From contig OU452206.1 of assembly GCA_911728435.2 (NCBI GenBank), positions 17,328,297-17,392,296 of the forward strand: DNA of 64,000 bases, read 5' to 3'. The notes beneath the pieces were generated by a model. That model saw nothing but the letters and a program-made list of their open reading frames with translations, did not search any database and was not told the DNA's origin. The stretch's first letter is position 1, and every line of letters starts with the position of its first letter. A program made the position numbers and the translations under genes. This DNA comes from Apoderus coryli. Its lineage: Eukaryota > Arthropoda > Insecta > Coleoptera > Attelabidae. Positions 25,001 to 37,000 of the stretch are shown here, piece by piece.

Positions 25001-28000
25001 TATCACCTATTTTTGAATTGAATGGCTTTAAATTCAACAATAAAAAATCGAGGACGGTATTGAAAAAAACCAAGTTGATGATAGTTTTCAAAAACGAAAC
25101 GTCGTAGTGAAAATTTGTAAACGCTATATTTTTCTCCTCAAAAATTAACAACCTGAGAGTGCTTTTAATTTTTTTCTGTAAAATAATGTCAGCGATAGAT
25201 AAAAACTAACATCGCAGAGAATTGTTTTTTAAAAATGTCTCGGAAACGTCTAGAGTTAGCAGATTGTACTTAAAATATTCAAACTGGGCCCACAAACGAC
25301 GTATAATTGTAGAATATATTATAATTCATTTACTTTAAATACCTATTTTAATTTATTTATTTATTTATTTGTTTGACGATGTACCTGTACAATATACTGT
25401 ATAGTATTAATAATTATTCTTATATGTTTTGTTTGTTAATATCTCTACAAATTATTGTATTAATTTTTTGCCAAATAGGTATATATTTATTTATTTATAA
25501 TCAAGTTCTTATAAATCAGATGCTTAATTGTACTTCGGGCAAAAATTTTAAAATATTATTTTCGCTTCTATGCTATAATATGTTGTGTTTTTTGAATTTA
25601 TTAATGCTCATTATTCGGGTAATTTTTAATTTACGTTTTTGATTAAGTTATAAGAGATCCAATGTACCAAAAAGTCATTCTTGAGAAAAGTTTTTGGTTG
25701 TATAGAAAATACCATTCATTCACAAGAAACTTCAATTAGTTGCACAGGGTTGGTCAAAAATACGTATAAGAGTAAACATCGCTTGAATAATAAATAGGAT
25801 TCAAGCTATCAAAAATTTAATTTTATGTACAGGAAGCATAGAAAGACAAGTTAGTATTCTCTAGCACATCTACAATCAGAGCAGCTACTGATTTCTCGAA
25901 TAATAATAACATACTTGCCATTGTCTTTATTAAATTAAGTAACTATCTGCTGTATCTGCTGAGCACAAGGTTGGTTAGTCATGTATCATATTGCTACGTC
26001 ATTCATGGAAGAATTTATAGAACAATTTGTAGGAACACAATTAATTCGGATGACAATCTCGAGAGTCATAAAAATGTTTCAAACAACAGGTTCGGATATT
26101 CCAAAAGGGGCGGCAAAAATTGCGGGGAACTACTCAGTTTCCTCCAATTGAGACTTGAACACCCGCATGGCGGCAATACGTGCCAGTGGCGGCTTTAAGG
26201 AGAGGGCGCAGGGGGGGCGCGCCCCTCCCAACGATCGATCCAATGAATTCATCCATATATAAATAGATAAATTGCATAAATATTTTTGAATGCACCACCT
26301 GGTCTATAATATTTTTAACAGGTCTGACTGCTCTTGGTCTATTACTGCTGATTTTTAAGAGCGGCGTCTTTGTCCTTATCGGCTTCGTTCTCAACAAACC
26401 GATGTTGCAGTTGCATCTAGTTCAACACAACATCAAAATACATGGACACAGAACTTGGCGAACAATTAAAATACGATATCGGCGCATTTTTAACGAAAAT
26501 TGTACGCTGACTATTTCTGTAGCAACGGCAGAAAGAAGCTTGATTAATTAAAAGTCGTAATAGCTTTATTATATATTCATAGAAATATTGAAATAAACAT
26601 TGTAAGTGTAATAAACCAATCCTTCAACAGAACCAAATCCTGCTCAACCTCATCCTTTAAAGCACACCAAGAGGCGTTCTCGTAATATATAGCATATATA
26701 TCCATGCACAGGCAATTTTAATAAGTCGTTGACGTATAGATTAAAGAGTACAGGACCTAACACCGTCCCTTGTGGTACACCACACTCCATAATAAGATCA
26801 TCGCTCCTAGGTCCATCCAACTCCACGCACTGTTTCCTGCCTGTCAAGTAACTCCTGAAGAGATCCAGTGGAACCCCCCTAAACTCACTGATTTCCAGAC
26901 AACCAAGCAATTTTTGGTGACTGACCGAATCCAATACTTTTTTCAGATCTAGAAAAATACATAGTGCTGGCTTACTATTTTCTAACGATTTGTGAACTCT
27001 GGTAACCAACTCATTACTTGGATCTTGAGCACAATTATTTTCTTTAAATCCAAATTGCATCTTAGATATCAAATCATATCTATTGGTGTATTGTGTGACT
27101 CGTTTATGAAGAATCTTCTCAAATATTTTGGCAAAATTAGATATTAGAGAGATTGGTCGATAATTAGTTACCAGGGTTTTATCTCCATTCTTAAATAAGG
27201 GTTTTACAATATCGTATCAATTGCGTAATTGTAGTAATTGTAAAAAATCGATTTTCAAATGAATACTAGGTACTTCTTGCCTAGAACTAGTGCTTTTTAT
27301 AGGTAAAATTGGCAATATCCAATTTTTTTGTCCGAATTATTTTCGCTGTTACAGATTCGTTTGCCACACACTACTCTATTCCAATCATTAAATTTGCGAA
27401 TTGTAAATGTATCTAGTAGTTTTTGAAATCTGTATAAAACTAATCCATACATTTCCCGTTTATTTGAGACACCGTGACTATTTTGTCGACATACGGTTGC
27501 TATTCAAATGTAGAAATATAAAAATCACTTGTATATACACATCTATACACTGTCTGTAATTCTTGGCTAATGTATGCACAACAGGTATGATTGCTTTTCT
27601 ACTGGTTTCTTTGACGTCATCAGCAGCATTTTTACCAAATTTCCTTATTTCTTTGCAACGTTTTTTACAGTATTTTGTAAAACAAGTTCAGGCAAATCAT
27701 CATCATTCTGCAAATGTAAATATCTACAGTTTAGCCGTTATCTAAAAATAGACTTGTGCTTTACTCAATTTGCCTTGGGTTTTTTGTAGGCCTTACAATT
27801 TACAATTTCAGAGAATTTCTTTCCTCCGAGCTCTTACTCCATTTTTGGGAATAAAAAAATAGGTAATCGCGGAAGGCTGCATACGTGTGCATTGCCCTGA
27901 GGAAGATCTTCCTACTTCTTTCTTTATTTCTTGGATGAACGGATGCCATAGCGATGCATAATACTATCCAGTTATTGTTTTCCCTGTGCTACACCCTGTA

Positions 28001-31000
28001 TTTGATCCACCAATCAAGTTCAAGGCCTAGAAGAGTTTCTCGAGAAAAAGCATGGCAATTGAAATCTATAAGCCACTTCAAACTGTTTTAAATATATTTT
28101 CGAAAATGTAATGCCAGATCATATTGTATCAGAAACCAACTTTTTTTTAGTTGCCCGTGAAAATTTAGAGCATTTGGCAACACTGCATTTTTGAAAATAT
28201 ATTTAAACCAAGTTTGGAATGGTTAAATTGCTAGGACTTTTCAATCTCGAGAAACTTCTACCAGGCAACAGTAGTCTACCGATAGATGGCAGTTGACGGA
28301 AACAGTGTTGCCATTAAGGTTACTGCGCGTGAAATTCAAAAAGTAACGGTCATATCAAACTACCGTCGTACCTGCATAGTTACATTTTTATGATATGTTA
28401 CAACACGTAGAAATTTATGGGATTTTTTTTTAATATACTACGGGAATAACCTGAAATAAAAAAAAATTGAATAATAGTGGTTACGCCATAGACACAATAT
28501 TTGAATGTGCAATAAAATGCATGAGCAAACATTTTGCATATTTTCTATTTTTTTTTTAATAGCTTTATTTTTCCCATAGAACAAAGATGTAGGTATAAGT
28601 TTCGTAATCACGCAGTAAAGGCTTCACGTTATGCATAATATTCAATCAGCTTTATTGTTTGTTCTTGCATATTTTTTAATAAACAAAATTAAAATAAATA
28701 GAAAAGTTCCTGAAACTGCAATAAACATTTATTTATTTATTTTGTTAATTCATTAATTAGTAGAAAAGTTGTTCATTAATTCTATAGTCAAAGAAATCAC
28801 AAACTAATATAATTAAAAAAAAAACTAATTTTCTATAAAAATTAATGTCTAACCACTGATGATGAAGCTTGTAGCTTCGAAACATAGACTTTTGCTTCCT
28901 ACATATAACACATAATACGTATACTCGTATATTAACTCCACTTCAATATGGACTATATCATTTGTTTTTTTTTTATTTTTAAGTTTGATATTAAAGGAAG
29001 TTTAGTTAAATCAACTTTGTCAACTTTATTATTGGGCACCCTGTATATTAAAGATTGTTTCGGTAATTTGTTGTTCATCATGGTTTCATGTCTAGCCAGC
29101 CACTCCTGTGTGTAAAATCTAGTGGGACGTTCGTTTGTGGAATAAAATGATTATAGATCTTAAGGTATGCCCCAAGGTTCTAATTTAGGACCATTTCTGT
29201 TCAATATGTTTGTGAAGTATTGTTAGCAGTAGACCTGCATAAGATGATGACTTCAAAATCTTCATGCTACTTTTTCTGTAAAAAATACAGGCTCATTTAA
29301 AATATAGAACAGTATCTTGTAATATCCTTCAATATCCTTGCTTCATGTCACGATAAGAAGTCCTGTTAACGTTTGTACAATTTTTTTTTCAGAAACAATA
29401 ATTTGTTTCAAAAGCAAATTTTATTAATTTTATTATTTATTAAAATAAAATAATACAATTATTATAATGATTATTAAAATTCTGTTTCGTTACGCATATC
29501 ATATATTTTTGATTATATCTTTTCAAGTTTTGGGGCGATTTTTTGTCGCTTATTTAGTGTAATTACAATACGTATACTAATAATACCTACTTATAAATTG
29601 TTGTTAAGCAAAATTGGAGAACAAACTATACTTACTTAATTACTATATTTATTATAATAATGCATTTGTTGATATAATATATACAGGGTGTGTGAAAATG
29701 ATGGTGTGCAATTATCAGCAAATGGTTTTTAAATTTCACATAATATAGTTTCTTCAATGTCAGTTTAATTTTAGATTCCCCCTCAAAATTGACATAAAGA
29801 CTGATACAACCATTTTCAAGGCCCCTGAGACGATTAAGCTCAATTCCAGATTGGTGAATTTTGGTATATGGTATAATTTGAAAGCTTTTTTTATCAGCAA
29901 TTGGTTACTTTTGATATTGAACCCCATAATTCTCAAGAAAAGTGCGTTTAAAATTTAACCAGTTAGGTAGTCGGTATATATAACTCTTATAGATACTTTT
30001 AGAACTTAATTTACATTAGCGTCGGTAGTAGAGTGCGTGCTTTCCATGCGGAAGGTCGTGGGTTCAAATCCCAGCTGTGGCAATACTTTTTTTTATTTCT
30101 AATTTTTGAATAAAGTGGTTTGTTTCTTAGATATAATAAAAATACAATAATAATTATTAATATACTGTTTTTTACGCAGGTCATATATTTTGGAGCGACA
30201 AAACGGATTTTGTTAGTAAACCAATAGGAATGACAAATGACATTTTTGAACCTATTTCACATGTTTTCGTCAAGAAATTTTAATCTTTATCATCATCAAC
30301 CATTTTCTATCTTATGGCCAGGGGCCGCATGATGGCTGTAGAACCGCCAAAAATTATATCTACGTACGTTAAGTCTGTCATCTTTTTATTGATAGAATTA
30401 TTTATACATTTTATTGTGCTTTTGAATAAATTAAACATTCTAATTTTTAGGAAAATATTTGTTTTTCGAAACTTACCTATACTCGCCCTGTTGGCGTAAG
30501 CCTAAATACGATGAGTTAGAAGTATTAAATTGACTAGGTGGTGTTTAAACTACTGGGAAATGAAAAACAGCATTAGAATGTACTACTACATTTTAAAACT
30601 ATGATTAAACATATAATAAATAAATAAATAAGCGTTTATTGCCCAACAGAATAAATCCCTTTACAGAGCAACATATAAATAATAAACAATAATAAAGATA
30701 ACAAATCAAATTACAGCAAATTAAGTACATCCAAATCAAACAAACTAAAATCAATCACAATCAAGGAACTAAACGGAATAATATTGAACAAAATAAAAAA
30801 TTAAATTCAGATGTAGACATTTACTTTCATTACGTTATATTACTATTACATTAACATTACATCACACCCTAAAAAAACTACAAGCAGTTTCCATTCCAAG
30901 TCGTGCACCGAACAATCAAATATGTCGCAATCGTTTCCGATCATATTAAAATTATTGCACATCACAAAAACTGGCGATTTCGTGTATAGATTAGTAACAG

Positions 31001-34000
31001 GACGTTTGCAGTAAAACATTAATCCGTTACGACTCCCCAGGCGTGGAACATTTATATCAATCTCAGCCAGCAACTCAGAGCAATCGATTTTACCATTTAA
31101 AAGACCGTACAAAAATTTCAAAGAAGCAAGGATTCTACGGAACTCCAAGCTACTGACGTTAAATCTATTCCAGAGCATCGAACTATCCACCCCTCTTTCT
31201 GGATAAACGCCATCAGATTTATACATGAGATATTTAAGGTATTTCCTTTGAATTTTTTCAATAGCGTACCTATGGACCTCATAAATAGGATACCAGATGA
31301 TTGAACAATACTCTAGTTTCGAGCGAAATATAATGTTTTCAATGCGTTAATATTTTAAAGCCTGTGCAATTTCTAACAATGAAACCATAAGCCCTAATCG
31401 CTTCATTCGCCTTTAAGTTAATATGAGGAACGAAAGACAATCTCGAGTCAAACGTAACACCCAAATCGGTAGAAGCTGCACATCTCGCGAGAGCAGTCTG
31501 TCCAAGTCGATACTGAAAATTAAAAGCAGTTTTCCTTCTCGAATAAGACATGCATTTACACTTCTTAGCATTTAGATATAGCTTGTTATTGTTACACCAA
31601 CTCTCCATCGCCTCAAGCTCACTCTGAAGACCTATGCAGTCCTCGTACGACACGATAGTGGCGAACAGCTTGACATCGTCAGCGAAAAACAACCTGTTAA
31701 CTTGCAGACACTCGTTAAGATCGTTAATGAAGATCAAGAAAAGCAGGGGACCCAAGTTTGAACCCTGAGGCACACCAGAGGATGTTTTATATTTTTTGGA
31801 ATTGTAGCCATTATAAACTACATACTGTAGTCTGTTCCGAAGATATGAAATAAACAACGATTTCAGGTTATTGACAAACCCAGCTTCCGAATTAGCACCC
31901 CATGATCCAACCTGTCGAAAGCCTTGGCAAAGTCGGTATAAATAACATCCAGCTGTCCTCCCCCATCGACAATACGCGTGGCCCTCTCTGTGAAACAAGA
32001 AAGATTAGTGAGAGTGGACCTATTCGGCATAAAACCGTGTTGATTTATGGTGATTTGACCACGTAATGCAGTAGAGATTCTATCACTCAAGATGGCTTCA
32101 AAGATCTTGGACAGATTCGACAGGATACAGATCGGGCGGTAGTTGCTGATGATTATTGATCTCTCGCCAGACTTGTGAATTGGGACCACACGTGCCTCCT
32201 TCCATCGAACCGGGAAAGCTCCATTCTTAATTGCTAAATTAAACACCACACAGTATTTTATGAAAAAAGACGGTAAACCGTCAGGACCCGCCGTTAAATT
32301 ATTTTTTATTTGGAATGGGCTTGTTTAACAAAACAAGACTTAAAATCCGAGAGTTTGTCTGTCAACCACTATACTTTCACCAGACGGCCGTTTCGTCGAT
32401 CCACGACTCATCAGCGGTGATCGGTCAGTAGTTGACAGCCAAACTCTCGTAAATAATGTGGTATATACCACAAACGGTACAGAGATGTAAAAGGATGTGT
32501 TTGGCGACATCTAGTTTTATTGTTGGTAGTACGCCGAGTGAACACAGTTCCTATATCGACTGCCTGGGAGGTCTCTGACCCCATAAAGCAACTACCAACA
32601 CATAGACGCGCCGATACTCCCTTAAGCGGGATCGCATATATTTGGAATGGGCTTGTTTAACAAAACAAGACTTATTTTTTAGTTTTTTACACGAGAGAAA
32701 AATCTCCGAATCAGTAATGTCAGGAACATTGACAGCAGAAAAGGGAACTCTATCGCCGTTTACAACGGATATGGAATCATCCGGTTTCAGAAATACACTT
32801 TCCAAGAACTCAGCAAATCTATCAACAATAGCCTGAGGCTCAACATGTTCAACATAGTGCCCGGTATTCTAGTACTATTATTTTTGTCGTGAAAATATGA
32901 CCAGAAGTGTTTTGGATCCTGTAATAAATTATCTTGCATAATAAATGCATTTAAGGACAGTCTTAAAATAATGTGACATTTGAAAAGAAAATATTCTCTT
33001 TGAAAGTTTGGCTGGATGATAAAAAAACCAAAATCAACATAAAAAACTAGTTCATTTTTATTTCTACCTCGTGTTGAATTTTTTGCACCACTATATATAT
33101 ACACTTTTAAGTTTTTTTTTCATCTTATCTACAATTCGAATTCATTTACTCTGTTATCAGTTTATTAAACGTCAACAATAAATATATATTTGCACGAATT
33201 TGTTTAGTTGGCAATTTTTACTGGTCTGGAAACAAACAGTTAGTAGTTGCAACATTTCAATTTTATTTTTATTGCTTGTGTTGTTCTGGCACTTTTTTTT
33301 ATTAATGTATGTATGTAGGTGTTTTTAGTAATAACGAAAAACTAGTCCAAATTGTAGTATGATGTTTTAATAATTAATAATAATTGCTTTGGACTGAGTT
33401 TAGATAAAAAAATTGTATTAATTTTAAGTGTATGGTTAGTGTTTTTTTGAAATGGACCATACGGCGGCGATCGTTGATGAAGAGAAGGATGTCAGTCCTG
33501 AGGTAATCATTAGTACAATGTTGGAGCTTTTATAATTTTGTGTGTAAGCTTTAGGTTTTGGATATTATTAATTATGAATCCTTAAAATTTGATAGTGCTG
33601 TCTTTGTCGTCGAAAATCTGCAAAAATATGACCGCTATCTATGTGACTTAACTTAAAGCTGCACCAAAGGTGCAGCCGCAGGTCTGTCTTTCTATATGGA
33701 AAATTTGTTTTTTGCTGCATCCCAACAGGTACTTTTCAAGGGGATTTAATGCGGCCACACTATTTTATTAATTAATCTAATTACATCTACAAAAGTTCAT
33801 TTTGTGTGCGACGCAGAGGGATCCATCTGACTTAGGTTATTGACAAACATATGATCAAATCCATCCATCTGACGGCTCTCATGACACTTTCACTTTAGGT
33901 TATTATCACTTTTTCAGTAATATTACTTCAAATACACAATGACAACTTCTAAATTTACTACAACTATGTGGAATAATCATTTTATAACACTACAACATAC

Positions 34001-37000
34001 AACATGTTGATAGAAATTGATCTTAAACATGAAAATAATTCCGAAAACTTTTAGACTATTAATGTAAACAAAGAAATTAATAATAAACTATTTGACACAA
34101 GCAATTTGTCTGTCGTGTTAGTAAAAACATATTACCAAAACCAAATTATGACGTGAAACTAGAGGTGCAACTATATTGGAATTTGTCGATTTTTTTTTTG
34201 AAACCCATTTTCATGATTATATTCTTAGCAAAACATATGGGACTTAAAAATATGACTCACTCCACACATACTACGTTCCTTTTATAAATATCACTATTCC
34301 AAATGTCATATAAACTCTGACAGCTACCGCACACAAAAGGTAACTGTCAAGCAAATTATTAGTAAAACAAGTACGACCTGTGCCTTATATAACGTTGGGA
34401 GACAGAAACAAGATACCTAGACATTTAATATACCATCGATGCAACGGGTATCTTCTTTTGAGGTGCCAATTTCAAATAGAAATTTCGAAGTTCCTAAAGA
34501 TTAATAATACAATTTTTATACTACGACTTATAATAAATTTAGGAGAATTTACATCTATTGTGCTCTTAATACTGTCTGAAGAAATAGCTCGAAACAAACG
34601 TAATACAACTTGTTTCTTTTTGAAAATTTGGCTGGTATTATATGAAAACATATTAAAAACAATTTTTACGAAAAATAGCTTTTAAATTTGCTCACAACTG
34701 AATTATTTATAATGAAAACACGCATCAGTCATGAATATCTTATCATAAATTATAAGTTACACCAACGTTAGAAAAAAAATATTTCCAAATTATGACAAAC
34801 CAACGAATCATAACTGCAAACATTTCAAAGTAGAGAGATATGGGAGAATAATAACTGCAACCAACGAATCTAAAAATAGAGAGATATGGTAGTTCTAAAA
34901 AATAATGTCCACTACTATTAACGTTAACGTTATTTTAACATCTGGTTAAACCAACGAATTTCAAAATAGAAAGATACGGTAGTCAATTTTTAGCATAAAC
35001 TATAAATTTATATACGGGGTGAGTCAAAAATGTATTTCTTTATTTTGTTAAGGAGAAAAAAGTAATATTTTGAATAATTTTTTGATTTCTTTAGATTTCA
35101 ATTCAAGATTTCTTTGAAAGTTAAACTATAAGCTCCTAGAGGTGATCTACGGGGTAACTCAACAATGTTTCTATTTATTTTCAATGTTTTTAGGTACGGT
35201 AGAGCGTAATAGATAGAAACATTTTCAGATTTTTTTTTCAATTTTTTTTTTTATTTTTTTTGCTTGAACATTTTTTTTTTAATTTTTTTTTTTGTATTGT
35301 TTTCTTAATTTTTTTTTGAGATTTTTTGTTTAATTTATTTTTTTTTACAACCCTCAATAACTTTTGTCATACATAAGACTACCACAAGACGACTGGGAAA
35401 TCCCGCAAGGGATTTCTTGTTTATGTATATAATAAGCGAAAGAAAGATATTCAACATTTTGACAGCTGTCAAATTAACCGTTTCGCAAAACGAAATCCGC
35501 CATTTTCGATATTTTCAAAATGAATTGATCGGTCATAATTCTAAGCCGGATATCGAATGAACTAAGTTTCCTGTAAAACTTGCCCCATTTAACCTTGCTG
35601 TAGGTATAATTGGATTCTGGCACACACTGTATAGTTATACGTATTTTTCGTTATACACTGTGTCCAAGATAAGAATGGGATAGCCTTGGAATCTTGCAAA
35701 CGGTTAAATTAGATAAAATTTAAACACCTTTTAAATGGTGTTTTCAAAATTAAACCAACTTTAGCCGTTTTCGAGAATTTAAAAAAAAAGCGGTTTTTTG
35801 CGATTTTAGGTTTTATTTATTTCTGACATTATTTTTACAGATATAAAAAAATTAAAAGCACTTTCTCATTGTTAATTTTTGAGGAGAATAAGATAGCGTT
35901 TACAAATTTGCACTACGACGTTTCGAAAAACCATTATTAACTTTATTTTTTTTATTACGGCCCTGGCTTTTTTATTGTTGAATTTAAAGCCCTTTTCCAT
36001 TCAAAAAAGGTGGTATATCACATATTTCCAGTATTTTTAGCTGATATTTAAAATTATTTAAGAAAAATCGCCATAGTTTCGTACTTAACTGACTGAATGC
36101 AGAGTAGTAGGTTTTGCAAAAACATTCTTTCGTCGTTACTCACAATTATTTATTATTATTTGACAATTTATTTATATAAAGATGAATGTTTTACGCCAAA
36201 CTATGGCGATTTTTCTTGAATAATATTAAATAACAGCTAAAAACACTGAAAACTTGTTTAGACTATTAAGTGTGATATAACACCTAATTTTGAATTAGAA
36301 ATGGCTTTAAATTTAACAATAAAAAATCCAGGGCCGTATTTAAAAAAACCAAGTTGATGATGGTTTTTCGAAAACGAAACGTCGTAGTGAAAATTTGTAA
36401 ACGCTATCATATTCTCCTCAAAAAGTAACAACGAGAAAGTGCTTGACATTTTTTTATATCTGTAAAAATAATGTCAGAAATAAATCAAACCTAAAATCGC
36501 AAAAAATCGGTCCTAAAATGGCACAATAAGTTTTGTGTAAGGCCGAAGTACGCCATTCGTACACGCCGGGGGCTATAATTAGAGTAAAATTGACCCAAAA
36601 CATGTATTTCCGGTGAAAAAATAAAATAAATAAAAATTCATAAAACCAATAGCTTCTTTATATACCATACTATTGCAATATGTGTAAAATCAGTGACATT
36701 ACAGGGTAAAGCAAATTTGTTTGGACGGGCCTGCGCCTACTCCTTGCAATTGACAGACTACGAATGTTGCACAGCGCATGATTAAAGATGTTCCCGTTGT
36801 TTACATTTCAGCGCCGTAAATTATTAAATTAAATAGGACGGTAGGAAAATATTATAATGCTTCAATTATTAATGTTAAATATCAAACTAAAGGTTTCACA
36901 TGTACTAATAATAATAATTAATTATTCTTAATAAATTAGGTTAATTAATACCTTATTTTATATTAACTGTAAATCTAATAAATACTTACGAACACTTTCA

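Larger units (their letters stand above)
30615..32970 (-). mobile_element. 5'-truncated LINE, family 1, interrupted by a ribozyme-bearing element
   Basis: Minus strand. It starts near 32,970 with LQDPKHFWSYFHDKNNSTRI, then EIFLSCKKLKNK. The insertion at about 32,309-32,673 follows. After it come LTAGPDGLPSFFIKYC, NYRPICILSNLSKIFE, DVIYTDFAKAFDRLDHGVL (block A), SSGVPQGSNLGPLLFLIFIN (block B), RLFFADDVKLF and STDLGVTFDSRLSFVPHIN. Frameshifts occur near 31,930, 31,350 and 31,230. The 3' end is an AAATAAATAAATAAG tail at about 30,618. Confidence 0.9.

Noticed and set aside
25373..25642. 89-codon hydrophobic ORF, possible membrane protein
   Set aside because: Composition is what very AT-rich DNA gives (Phe, Ile, Leu, Tyr, Asn); no flanking gene structure.
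34380..34685. 101-codon ORF in the Fndc3 intron
   Set aside because: No domain, biased AT-rich codons and no splice or repeat context.
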